A DNA stretch of 64,000 nucleotides, taken from NCBI RefSeq assembly GCF_032854445.1, contig NC_088306.1:22045764-22109763 (forward strand). The letters run 5' to 3'. The notes beneath the pieces were generated by a model. It saw only the letters and a list, made by a program, of their open reading frames with translations. It did no database searches and was not told where the DNA came from. A program made the position numbers and the translations under genes. Shown one piece after another: positions 23,191 through 34,854 of this stretch; position 1 is the stretch's first letter; each line of letters opens with the position of its first letter. This DNA comes from Liolophura sinensis (Eukaryota; Mollusca; Polyplacophora; Chitonida; Chitonidae).

Positions 23191-24059
23191 ACCGATTACG
23201 AACTGGAAATCTGACTAGGATGTCATGCCCATAGGACATCTACTTTCTTTCCCCCATCACTAAAACCTGTTGGCTGTTTCTCTCTTACACGTTACCAACT
23301 TTATTCACTAATTATATAATTATATCTTGCATATTTGTTTGGGAACTGGTTATTTTAGAAATGGACCTTACCATTTCCGATTTCAAACAGGCTTACATTG
23401 TTTACGAGCTGTATACTGAAATCGGATTTTAGGCTGCGATTTCATAACTGTTTCTCGCCATTAACTAGCGAGAGACGATGGTCAGTGACTTGCATGGAAT
23501 AAGAACTATTCCCAGATGGAACGTCGTCGTTCACTAGTCTTTCTCCAAGGTGACATCAGACCTCATTGTTACTTTCCTGGAGACGGATATCATTACGCGA
23601 GCAAACTACTAGTTTTTTTTCTTATGCAACCGATGCTCCAGATAGCGTATGGGAGCACGTCAAAGTTTGTTCTAAGCTAACAGAGCTTTCTTTATAGATC
23701 TCATGCACGTATATAGGGACAACTTCTCGCCTTGGAACGGGAATTCCCTAATGGTGTCATTAACATAAAAACGAAGCCTCGGCGGAAAAGGATTACCTTA
23801 CTCTTAGAGGTAAATGTGTGAAGTGCTGTTCGTGCATATTACGTGCTTCTAATCAAGCATTAAAACCAGGCGCAGCCCGGCAACTCGAATCCCGGTAATA
23901 GAATGAATCGCCTGTCAACGACGACGGAAAATTCCGAAAACATGTTTACCTAGACACAAGCAACCGGAGTTAGTGGTACTCAACAAACACTGCTACGTGA
24001 TAAGTCCTGTGATCACAGTCGAAATGTCCCGTTGACGATAGTGTAAAAGACTGCAGTAT

Positions 24060-24175
24060 ACCGGGCAAAATCAGACTAGCGACGACAATGTGATAGCGGA
24101 AAACCGGTCACACGTAACCCTTGAAATACGGCCTTTTTTCAATTTAACTTGGGTTTTCTTCTAACTGCTCATGAA
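24060..24175 (+). mobile_element. Dispersed repeat family E fragment
   Basis: CTAGCGACGACAATGTGATA, CCGGTCACACGTAACCCTTG and AAATACGGCC are collinear with 2848-2965. Confidence 0.6.
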
Positions 24176-24261
24176 AAAATGTTTAAATAGCATTAAATTA
24201 CACTACGGTCTACTTGCACTGTATTTATGTTGACGCCTAGATTTTACACTGAATGTACAGA

Positions 24262-24455
24262 AAGCCCTCGTTGGTTCAGTACAACTAGTAAGCATACGAC
24301 CGATGACGTCGCAAGTTCGAACCCATCTCTCGCTCTTTTGTATGCGGATTTGCCGAGTGCTATGTCGGGTGCCCCATAAAACATAGCGTTGTCAGATAAG
24401 TGAACAATGTTTGATTACGACATTAAATACCTAGCAAATAAGTAAATAAATGAAT
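24262..24455 (+). mobile_element. SINE-D, tRNA-derived
   Basis: The head has TTGGTTCAGTACAACTAG (box A-like) and GCAAGTTCGAACCCATCTC (canonical box B GTTCGAACCC). It ends GATTACGACATTAAATACC and then AAATAAGTAAATAAAT. The head differs clearly from SINE-A. Confidence 0.75.
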
Positions 24456-25389
24456 TGATAACAATAAAGAAGTAAAGGCATTTGCATATTCATTGTTTCC
24501 CATGAACCCAGGTTCGACTATGGGTCTAAAACAGTATATCAATAAAAATTATGTTCGTGTTTACAGCCGTAAATGTTATATGTAACAAACCAAAATATCC
24601 ACAAAAGAATTTTAACAAAAGCACTTTTCAAAACTTTTGAGGCCTGTCAAAGTTTGGAGCTGTGATAACCGATGATTCCGCCCTAATTCCGCACTTACTT
24701 ACTTTCTTTCTTAGTTCTTTGGTGGTTTGTTTTAAAATGGAAATGACCTTGTGATTGTTGACTTCTGATTGGCCCGTTGTTCACAAATGTATTAATAGAT
24801 AAGTCAGGCTTAATTCTTAATACCATCTCTATATATATATTATATATTACAAAACCAATGACAGATTAGTCCAGACTAAAGTTAATACCACGATGCCCTT
24901 TTTATTCACGGCTGATATAGGCTTACGGATGTCTGTTACGACGCCTAAATTTAAATACGTACCAACAAGTTGGTCGACTTTTAATCTCATGTACTTCGAG
25001 AAATGCAGGAAGTAAAAATAGTAAGATTTAAAGAAACCAAAAGTTATAAATTTTGAAGACAGTAAAATTAGGACGAGGACAAACATTTACTTTATCCCGA
25101 GTTTATGTTTCCAAGCTAATTTGAAACATCAGGAAACGCCTATAACTAGTCTCCAATTGTATGAAAGGCCAGATCTTTCAGACCGTGGACCCTCACATAC
25201 GAACATTAGTTATTTCGTTCATTTGCTGCCCCCCAAATCAATCTCACTCCAACCCAACCCACATAACCCTTCCCATAGAACATGACGTTCCGTCGCCTCT
25301 GATAGCCATGTATCTATGGGGATAGCCAAACAACATTATTTAGTTCTGGGCACTTCGTGAGTGATTGGTACAGGCGATGAGTGGATGGA

Positions 25390-27888
25390 ATGCTGTTAGG
25401 ATGATTGTCACAACTGTGCTGTTGGGATGATTGTCACAACTGTGCTGTTGGGATGATTGTCACACCTGTGCTGTTGGGATGATTGTCCCATCCGTGCTGT
25501 TGGGATGGTTGTCACAACTGTGCTGTTGGGATGGTTGTCACACATGCCCTGTTGGGATGATTTTCACATCCGTGCTGTTAGGATGATTGTCACACCTGTG
25601 CTGTTGGGATGATTGTCACACCCGTGCTGTTGGGATGATTGTCACTTCAGTGCTGTTGAGATGATTGTCACACCCGTGCTGTTGGGATGATTGTCACACC
25701 CGTGCTGTTGGGATGATTGTCACACCCGTGCTGTTAGGATGGTTGTCACACCTGCCCTGTTAAGATGATTGTCACATCCGTGGCGTTAGGATGGTTGTCA
25801 CACCTGCGCTGTTAGGATGATTGTCACATCCGTGCTGTTGGGATGATCGTCACACCTGCGCTGTTGGGATGGTTGTCACACCTGCGCTGTTGGGATGATT
25901 GACATATCCGTGCTGTTGGGATGATTGTCACATCCGTGCTGTTTGGATAATTGTCTCACTCGTGCTGTTGGGATGATTTTCGCACCCGTGCTGTTGGGAT
26001 AGTTTCCCCATCCGTGCTGTTGGGATGATTGTCACACCCGTGCTGTTGGGATGATTGTCACACACGTGCTGTTACGATGGTTGCCACACCTGCGCTGTTG
26101 GCACGGTTGTCACACCTGCGCTGTTAGGATGATTGTCACATCAGTGCTGTTGGGATGATTGTCACATTAGTGCTGTTGGGATGATTGTCACATCCGTGCT
26201 GTTGGGATGATTGTCACACCCGTGCTGTTGGGATTATTGTCACACACGTGCTGTTACGATGGTTGCCACACCTGCTCTGTTGGGATGGTTGGCATACCTG
26301 CGCTGTTAGGATGATTGTCACACCCGTGCTGTTCGGATGATTGTCACACCCGTGCTGTTGGGATGATTGCCCCATCCGTGCTGTTGGGATGATTGCCCAT
26401 CCGTGCTGTTGGGATGATTGTCACACCCGTGCTGTTAGGATGGTTGTCATACCTGCGCTGTTAGGATGATTGTCACACCTGTGCTGTTGGGATGATTGTC
26501 ACACCCGTACTGTTGGGATAATTGTGACATTGGTACTGTCCGGATGATTGTCACACCTGTGCTGTTGGGATAATTGTTACACCCCTGCTGTTGGGATGAT
26601 TGCCCCATCCGTGCTGTTCGGATGATTGTCACAACTGCGCTGTTGGGATGGTTGTCACCCCTGTGCTGTTAGGATGATTGTCACTTCAGTGTTGTTGGGG
26701 TGATTGTCACATCGGTGTTGTTGAGATGATTGTCAGACCCGTGCTGTTGGGATGATTGTCTCACACCTGTGCTGTTGGGATGATTGTCCCATCCGTGAGG
26801 TTGGGATGATTGTGATACCCGTGCTGTTGAGATAATTGCCCCATCCGTGCTGTTGGAATGATTGTCACACCAGTGCTGTCAGAGTGATTGTCACACCCGT
26901 GCCGTTGGGATGATTGTCACATCTGTGCTGTTGGGATGATTGTCACACCCGTGTCGTTGGGATGATTGTCACACCCGTGTCGTTGGCATAATTGTCACGC
27001 CCGTGCTGCTGGAATGATTGTCATAACAGTGCAGTTGGGATAATTGCCCCATCCGTGCTGTTGGGATGATTGTCACATCCGTGCGGTTGGAATGATAGTC
27101 ACACGCGTGTTGTTGGGATGATTGTCACCTCCATGCTGTTGGGATGATTGTCACACCAGCCCAATTGGGGTGATTGTCACACCCATGCCGATTGATGATT
27201 GTCACATCCGTGCTGTTGGAATGATTGTCACACGCGTGCTGTTGAGATGATTGTCACATCCGTGCTGTTGGGATAATTGTCACATCAGTGCTGTTGGGAT
27301 GATTGTCACACCCGTGCTGTCGGGATGATTTTCACACCCGTGCTGTTGGAATAATTGTCACACCCGTGCTGTCTGGATGATTGTCATACCAGCCCTATGG
27401 GGATGATTGTCACACCCGTGCTGTTGGAATAATTGTAACACCCGTGCTGTTGGGATGATTGTCATACGCGTGCTGTTGAGATGATTGTCACATCCGTGCT
27501 GTTAGGATGATTGCCACGTCCGTGCTATTGGGATGATGGTCACACCCATGCTGTTGAGATGATTGTCACATCTGTGCTGTTGGGATGATTGTCACGCCAG
27601 TGGTGTTGGAATGATCGTCACATACATGCTATTGGGATGATTGTCACATCCGTGCAGTTGAGATGATTGTCACATCCGTGCAGTTGAGATTATTGTCACG
27701 CCAGTGGTATTGGAATGATTGCCACATCCGTGCTGTTGGGATGATTGTCACGCCAGTGGTATTGGGATGATTGCCACATCTGTACTGTTGGGATGATTGT
27801 CACGCCAGTGGTATTGGGATGATTGCCACATCCGTGCTGTTGGGATGATTGTCACGCCAGTGCTGTTGGGATGATTGTCACACTCCCG
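25390..27888 (+). repeat. 26-bp minisatellite, about 95 copies
   Basis: The unit is GTGCTGTTGGGATGATTGTC plus ACACCC, with many substitutions and occasional indels. The last 300 bases have a 52-bp double unit. There are no conserved spacers, so it is not a CRISPR-type array, and there is no frame conservation. Confidence 0.97.
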
Positions 27889-27994
27889 TACTGCTTGCTG
27901 TTTGTCATAAACATCACATATAGTTCCTACCCAGAGGACAAAATACCCCTACCCACCCTCACGTTCAAATCTTCAATCTACAGCTCTATATTGA

Positions 27995-28182
27995 GGTTAC
28001 GGACGTGCGAAGGTCTGGTAACAACCTGTGGGTTGTCCCAGGGCTGTGCCCGCTTTCCTCTAACTATAATACTGTATAATACTGTATACTGTATAATACT
28101 GTATAATACTGTAATTCACAGTATAAGTGAAATATTCTTGAGTACGGCGTAATAAACCAATCAAATAAATAGATAAATAAAT
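27995..28182 (+). mobile_element. SINE-A, forward, interrupted by an AATACTGTAT run
   Basis: GTGGGTTGTCCCAGGGCTGT, GCCCGCTTTCCTC, then about 50 bases of TATAATACTGTAT repeats replacing the CCACCATAATGCTGG segment, then ATAAGTGAAATATTCTTGAG and the tail. Confidence 0.75.
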
Positions 28183-28464
28183 ATATGGGGGTTGCATAAT
28201 TTCTGTAATCAGCTTTATATAAATGCCGATTTCTTTTAGCCGCAAGCCTCTTTGCTTAAAAACCCGTCCCTGGTAAACGTCCCCTGGTAGAAGCAACCTA
28301 CCGTCGTAGGTTTGATGCGTGGCAATCCGTCATGCGTGACTTGAGCGGTTATAAACGTCAGATTCTGCCACGTGTGACTGCTTGTAAGTATTAGCATGTT
28401 GACTCCGATGTTGCATCAAAAATACACGACAACGTCAGATTTATGTATATACATGTATCAGGCA

Positions 28465-28600
28465 ACCATTTTATTTATTTCATTGGTGTTTCACGCCGCA
28501 CTGGCAACAGGCTGTATTTCACCAATTACATGTGACAATTTGCCAACTATGACACTATCGCTGCTGCACTGATTTTGCTCTCCGTGCTGTGAGTCGTTTA
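28465..28600 (-). mobile_element. Dispersed repeat family E, 3' part with tail, reverse
   Basis: TTATTTATTTCATTGGTGTT and CACGCCGCACTGGCAACAGG, then GTATTTCACCAATTACATGT, GACAATTTGCC and CACTATCGCTGCTGC. It shows that family E ends in the same GGCGTGAAACACCAATGAAA-type tail as SINE-A. Confidence 0.65.
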
Positions 28601-28762
28601 GATAGTGAACATCAGTTCTCAGTTCAGCGTATAACACACTCTAAGCCAATCACATGTGAATATGTTTAGGTTTCACCTTGTTGCTTGGTGTTGCTTATCA
28701 CAATTAAAGATCAACACGCTGAGCCCTGCAGCATACACCAGTTCATCGCAACTGATTGCCGT

Positions 28763-29160
28763 ATTTATTTATTTATTTATTGGTGTTTTACGTAGTACTC
28801 AAGAATATTTCAATTATATGACGACGTCCAGTATTACGGAGGGCGGAAACCGCGCAGAGCCCTAAGGGAAACCCACGATCATCCGCAAGTTACTGTCAGA
28901 CCATCATACGTATGTCCGGAGATGAACTTGGGTCTGTTTCATGAAGCATACGTTGTCATGGTAGTTCAAGACAAACTGCGCCAAGTAAGCTGCATGAAAC
29001 CGGCCCCAGAACTTGAATTCACAACGACTGCATTGGTGGAAGGCTTCTGCGTCACTGAGCCGCGCTGGCGAGCTAAATCCCCTCGCACCGACCGCCGTCG
29101 CTTAAGGCGAAACATTTTTGAGTATGATGTGAAGTTAACAACAATCAAATAAAATAATTA
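28763..29160 (-). mobile_element. SINE-A-like element, reverse, with nested MITE
   Basis: Tail GGTGTTTTACGTAGTACTCA, body GAGGGCGGAAACCGCGCAGA and CACGATCATCCGCAAG up to about 28929. After the insert at 28930-29008 the head continues with ACTTGAATTCACAACGACTG and CACTGAGCCGCGCTGGCGAG. A second tail-like piece follows to 29160. Confidence 0.75.
28930..29008. mobile_element. 79-bp MITE-like insert with GAACTT target duplication
   Basis: The ends are inverted copies of each other: GGGTCTGTTTCATGAAGC at the left, and GGGGCCGGTTTCATGCAGC at the right when read on the minus strand. GAACTT occurs directly on both sides (28924-28929 and 29009-29014). Confidence 0.65.
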
Positions 29161-29489
29161 ATATCTTCTCGTTTGAAGCGCATACAATAACAAAACACAA
29201 TTGCGACAGAGATGATTAAAATCAGATTACAAGCTTCATTATAAGTAGGAAATTTACAAGTGTATATATTTTAAATTTAGAGGTTAAGCAACGAAAGTTT
29301 TTCTCAAAGCAACACCCCACTCTCCTCCTCCCTTCTCCCTTGAGGTCTTGAGATCATTCCTCTAGGCAACCTTGCCGTAAAAACACAACTCTTTTGTGTG
29401 GTTCCCTGAGCACGAAGTCCGCGTCGTTTTAAAGATAATTTTCTTCTCGATAGAGTCTATGATGTGCTCATGCTGATGTGTAATGATAT

Positions 29490-29835
29490 TTTCAATGTTA
29501 TTGCATAAGGACTACGCATAAGGACAACGTGTAATGGTTTTTTCAATGTTACTGTGTAAGGACTACGTGTAATGATATTTTCAATGTTATTGTGTAACGG
29601 CTATGTGTAATGATATTTCCAAGGCTATTGTATAAGAACTACGTGTAATAAAATTTTCAATGATGTTGTGTAGGGATTACGTGTAATGATATTTCCAAGG
29701 CTACTGAACTACGTCTAAGGACTACGTGTAAAGATTATTGTAGAAGGACTACATGTGATGACAATTTCAAGATTGTTGTATAAAGACTACATGTATATGC
29801 AATGATATTTTTACGCTTATTGTATAAGGTCTACA
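29490..29835 (+). repeat. Degenerate tandem repeat of about 40-45 bp
   Basis: GGACTACGTGTAATGATATT and TTCAATGTTATTGTGTAA recur irregularly, about 8 times, with decay towards 29830. Confidence 0.75.
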
Positions 29836-31376
29836 GGTTCCTGTTCTCGCCACGATATGGCTGAAATATTGCCGGTGTGACGTTCAGCCAGATGATTCAG
29901 GTTCCTGTTCTTACCCCGATATGGCTGAAATATTGCCGATGTGACGTTCAGCCAGATGAATCAGGTTCCTGTTCTCACCACGATATCGCTGAATTATTGC
30001 CGATGTGACGTTCAGCCAGATGATTCAGGTTCCTGTTCTCGCCACGATATGGCTGAAATATTGCCGATGTGACGTTCAGCCAGATGATTCCGGTTCCTGT
30101 TCTCGCCACGATATGGCTGAAATATTGCCGATGTGACGTTCAGCCAGATGATTCAGGTTCCTGTTCTCGCCACGATATGGCTGAAATATTGCCGATGTGA
30201 CGTTCAGCCAGATGATTCAGGTTCCTGTTCTCGCCACGATATGGCTGAAATATTGCCGGTGTGACGTTCAGCCAGATGATTCCGGTTCCTGTTCTCACCT
30301 TGATATGGCAAAAATATTGCCGGTGTGACGTTCAGCCAGATCATTAAGGTTCCTGTTCTCGCCACGATATGGCTGAAATATTGATGGTGTGACGTTCAGC
30401 CAGATGAATCAGGTTCCTGTTCTCGCCACGATATGGCTGAAATATTGCCGGTGTGACATTCAGCAGAATGATTCAGGTTCCTGTTCTCACCACAATATGG
30501 CTGAAATATTGCCGGTGTGACGTTCAGCCAGATGAATCAGGTTCCTGTTCTCACCACGATATGGCTGAAATATTGCCGGTGTGACGTTCAGCCAGATGAT
30601 TCAGGTTCCTGTTTTCGCCACGATATGGCTGAAATATTGCCGGTGTGACGTTCAGCCAGATGATTCAGGTTCCTGTTCTCGCCACGATATGGCTGAAATA
30701 TTGCCGGTGTGACGTTCAGCCAGATGATTCAGGTTCCTGTTCTTGACACGATGTGGCTGAAATATTGCCGGTGCGACGTTCAGCCAGATGATTCAGGTTC
30801 CTGTTCTTGCCACGATATGGCTGAAATATTGCCGGTGTGACGTTCAGCCAGATCATTCAGGTTCCTGTTCTCGCCACGATATGGCTGAAATGTTGAAGGT
30901 GTGACATTCAGCAGAATGATTCAGGTTCCTGTTTTCGCCACGATATGGCTGAAATATTGCCGGTGTGACGTTCAGCCAGATGAATCAGGTTCCTGTTCTC
31001 ACCACGATATGGCTTAAATATTGCTGGTGTGACGTTCAGCCAGATGATTCAGGTTCCTGTTCTCACCACGATATGGCTGAAATATTGCCGGTGTGACATT
31101 CAGCAGAATGATTCAGGTTCCTGTTCTCACCACGATATGGCTGAAATATTGCCGGTGTGACGTTCAGCCAGATGAATCAGGTTCCTGTTCTCACCACGAT
31201 ATGGCTTAAATATTGCTGGTGTGACGTTCAGCCAGATGATTCCGGTTCCTGTTCTCACCACGATATGGCTGAAATATTGCCGGTGTGACATTCAGCCAGA
31301 ACATTCAGGTTCCTGTTTTCGCCACGATATGGCTGAAATATTGCCGGCGTGATGTTCAGACAGATCATTCATTCAT
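29836..31376 (+). repeat. 64-bp tandem array, about 24 copies
   Basis: The unit begins GGTTCCTGTTCTCGCCACGA, then TATGGCTGAAATATTGCCGG, then TGTGACGTTCAGCCAGATGA. It starts at 29836, 29900 and 29964 and so on. It ends at a CATTCATTCATTCATT run. The middle of the unit resembles the SINE-C tail (ATATGACTGAAAAATTGTTG, TACGACGTTAAACCCC). Confidence 0.95.
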
Positions 31377-31393
31377 TCATTCATCCATTCATT
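31363..31393 (+). repeat. (ATTC)n microsatellite at array end
   Basis: TCATTCATTCATTCATCC-like run directly after the last 64-bp unit, in the position where SINE-C elements carry their CACTCACTC tail. Confidence 0.85.
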
Positions 31394-31399
31394 AAAAAG

Positions 31400-32055
31400 A
31401 ACTTCGCTGGCTCTGGGCGTCTCCTTACTAGCGATTTATACAAGCTTATGTTTCTATCGCTTAAACAGTCTTGATAAACATTGCCTGGCCCGGTTATGTA
31501 TAATGCCAAGAGTTGAGACTTACAGTAGCTTATGTTTGGCTCTTAGGAAGTGTCAAATTTACGAGTCGTTACTTCCATGCCCCCGCGAGAAGAACTGACT
31601 TTAAAATCTCACGTTCCAGACCATTGCGTATCTAACGGGAAGAATACTTTTTATCATTTGTTTCTCAACGACACAGATGAGAAAGTTCAAATGTATCACC
31701 AGTTAATCAGCGTTTTATTAGTTTCATTGCCGGAAGATGTCAGCGGTAACGAAGCTTGACGGCAGCAGTGGACCCCGGGCTAAGCGAAGCGAGGTGTTTG
31801 AAAATAAATTGTTTGCACCAATTTGTATGTTGTCCACATAAAGACACTGACGCCTTAACTTGACACATTTTATTTTCATTTCCACGAGGGTTATGCATTT
31901 GCATAAATGTGTATATGTATGTCAAACTGTCTGAAAATACGTATGTCTTTCGGAAACTTTACGGGAAAACTTATGCACTGCTTCCGAAGAAACTTTGCTA
32001 ACAGCTTGGCCTTGGGTCATGTTAGCACCAACCAGTTACAATTCCGTGGTATTAA
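31400..32055. other. No recognisable gene
   Basis: A 69-codon open frame at 31550-31759 has balanced composition but no homology that I recognise and no clear splice context. Confidence 0.3.
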
Positions 32056-32058
32056 GAA

Positions 32059-32285
32059 CCTGGGCCCGTATTTATCAAGCAACTTAAAAATTAAATCATA
32101 TATTTCAAGTGTTTAAAATCCCAAACTCCGAACAGGAGAGACCTCAAACTGTGGTTACTACGTTGTACTGCAGTAAAGGATCTTTGTTCAAATTTTCAAC
32201 TTTCTAGAGTAAAGCATCTTATTTGTACCTGTGTTTGAGTTTTTTTGACTTAAATCTTTAGACCTTTGATAAATTCGGGCCCTGG
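32059..32285. mobile_element. 227-bp MITE with GGGCCC-type inverted ends
   Basis: The left end is CCTGGGCCCGTATTTATCAA. The right end read on the minus strand is CCAGGGCCCGAATTTATCAA, and similarity continues for about 30 more bases. The interior has no open frame. A target duplication is not obvious. Confidence 0.75.
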
Positions 32286-32489
32286 ATACAGAGACAGGTA
32301 TTTTTTAAAGGATGCTGTTTACATCCTTTCCATGCAGATAAGGCAAAAATGCATAATTTTCTTGCATGGTAATATTGTGGATATTTTCAATAAACACAAA
32401 TGGTCCACGTATACATGAATTTGTGTTTGCATTGACTGTGTAAAATGTCGATAAAGATATAAACGTGTTTAATTGTGACGTTTTCTATG

Positions 32490-32640
32490 TCAACATGTCT
32501 ACGGAGGACCGAAAATAAACCACCGACCTTCGCCTGATGAAGGTACCTAACAAAGCCGCTGGAGATATAGTTACAGCTAAATTCGAACACACAACCTCAA
32601 TGGTCAGTCGGATTGATACCCGAACATTAGCTGAAGGATA
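32490..32640 (-). mobile_element. Dispersed repeat family B fragment
   Basis: CTACGGAGGACCGAAAATAA, ACCACCGACCTTCGCCTGAT and CTAACAAAGCCG match the copy at 640-760. Confidence 0.5.
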
Positions 32641-32754
32641 CAATTTTATCGCAAAATCTTTCATTCAACTATCTTTTCTACTTAGTTGTGGTTTTGTAGT
32701 GATATTCAGACGTTCCGTTTTGTGATGCTGATCATAAAACGACGAGGAGGGATT

Positions 32755-32845
32755 AGGTGCCATGTCATGCCGCCGAAATGCTGCCGCCACTGAAGTACAA
32801 GTATTATGTCGAAGACACTAGACATGACACCCCAACCACTGCAAG
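32755..32845 (+). mobile_element. Dispersed repeat family F fragment
   Basis: CATGCCGCCGAAATGCTGCC, GCCACTGAAGTA and AAGACACTAGACATGACACC are collinear with 15565-15660. Confidence 0.55.
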
Positions 32846-33784
32846 CGATGCAGAGACGCAGACATACAATCTCAACAAGTGTTATTTACCAATGGTATAG
32901 ACGGCGGCCGTACGCACTCGTTTTACCACACAAACAAGCCGAAGTGTGGCCGAAAGTTATAGATTGATAAAAACACGCCAGTAATTGCCTGCCACAATCA
33001 GGTGTGTAAAACTCTTCCCCGAGGCCCTCATAACAAACAAACAAAAAACAAGCTGATGAAACCTATAGTGCCATCCGCCTGTTGTCTTCTTCTGCGAGCA
33101 GGAAAGCTCGGTGCACGTGCACCCAACACATTCCATAGTAAATTAGAATGGATGGCGGCTGTACCGTATTTGCCCTGTTCCGTTTGTATTAGTCATAAAT
33201 GCGCAGGAGAAAAAACATACAAAGACACAAAAATATCCCAAAACAGTGGCTTAAATGATCTTTAAGCAAACTTAACTGAGTGTTTGCATATTAATCAAGT
33301 TTGTACATTTCCTGTGGTTTTAATGTTTTGCATGTCTTTGAATAAAAAACATATAATGCTATGTATTTCTAGTTTATTTGTATGACAAAATATTTGTAAC
33401 GGCTCCTATCCATAATTTATATAACCTTTCTATATGAGATTTCATTAGACTGAGGTTCTTTCCTCAGCAACAAAATACGAAAGCATGTTGCCCTTAAGAA
33501 AAGAAAGTATTTGGTAGTTGTTATTTCTGTTAGACGCCAGACTGTAAAACTTAATGTAGTATCGCGTGTTTGGGGATAAGATGATGGTTTAGTAGTTTGG
33601 GTGTATACGAAACAACATCTGCTGAGTGTTGAAGAGGAGTTTGTTTGATTGGGGTGGATTCTAGTTGCCAAGAATGCCACAAAACCGCGCTCTGCATATG
33701 AAGGTATACATAAACAAATGTGAGTCACTGCATATACACATATGTAACTGTCAAACAATCCTCGGATATATAACGGAATTTTCG

Positions 33785-33950
33785 TCTCCTGTCCCATGTG
33801 GAAAGATCTTCGGCAATGTGCGGGTGGCTTTGGGGTTTCCTCTAGGCCCTGCCGGATTCCTCCCGCCACAATGCTGGCCGCCGTCTTATAAGTGAAATTG
33901 CTTGAGTACAGCGCAAAACTCTAATGGAGTAAACTAAATAAATATAATAG
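33785..33950 (+). mobile_element. SINE-A, forward, head missing
   Basis: GGGGTTTCCTCTAGGCCCTG, CCTCCCGCCACAATGCTGGC and CCGCCGTCTTATAAGTGAAA, ending AAACTAAATAAATA. The 150-codon minus-strand frame at 33417-33869 begins inside this element and is not taken as a gene. Confidence 0.8.
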
Positions 33951-33954
33951 AATT

Positions 33955-34850
33955 TACTTGGTAGAATGGGGATCCTAACTGGCCAAATAGATAAAGGCTG
34001 CCAGCTAGAATCCATTTCATCTTTACCTATGAGGTAGCAGACTTAAACCCAGCCCCGGCATGCTCATTTGGCCGCGGTGAAAACGAGGCTACAAAAACCT
34101 GGCTAAGACTGATCCACAAGACTGGATAAACGTACGATACATGCGCGGAGAACTGTTCACCGATGTATAAAGGTGACATTCAGAGGTCTTCATATTAAAT
34201 AAACCCTTAATTTGTCCTCCAGCCATACCATGACAAATAATTTCCGCATGACTTAATCAAAACAATGCCATCGTTGCAATGTATACTTTGAGAATATTTT
34301 GAACTTTAATCTTAGTTTCAGCCCTATCCTCACATGCCTGCACTGCAGAGTATCTATATTTGATTAAAATGACTCCGCTGAAAACTGGCAAGCTACGAGC
34401 AAAGTCACGCGAGAATATATGTGATATATGGAGTTCTAATACATTGTTGAGCCCAGGCATAATTCATCAGTACTACGATTCACACGCTGAAACTATCTTG
34501 AGCAGCAGCTAGCCAATATCCATCCGCTTCAGATTGAGCCGTCTGCATTAATTCTAGTTTGGACGACAAGGTAGTTCGTCCTCACTGGTAACGTTCACTT
34601 GTATGGACTTTAAAACTGAATCAGGTGTATATACCCTTACCGTGACTTGAGAGGAAGAAGGGAAGTCGGAGGAGGGGATAAATTTATCACAACACATGTT
34701 TAAAACACCTATAGGTCTTTGTTTTATACAACACAGCGCATTTCCTCATCCCTTCCGTGTGTAAAGTAGAACTCGTTTGTATCTGAACGAATGGGTATCG
34801 TTTGTTTCTTCCGAGAAAACATTGTATCCGCATGGGTAAATAGATCAGCG
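33955..34850. other. No recognisable gene
   Basis: Unannotated AT-rich sequence between a SINE and the 60-bp array. I see no exon or repeat family. Confidence 0.35.
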
Positions 34851-34854
34851 TATA

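Larger units (their letters stand above)
23225..25385. other. Intergenic stretch with one SINE and one family E fragment
   Basis: Other than the elements at 24060-24175 and 24262-24455 I see nothing identifiable. Confidence 0.35.

Noticed and set aside
25390-27888. Possible CRISPR-like array of short direct repeats
   Set aside because: The 26-bp units are directly adjacent with no unique spacers, in a eukaryotic context.
33417-33869. 150-codon minus-strand frame
   Set aside because: It starts inside a SINE-A copy and continues into sequence without recognisable protein features.
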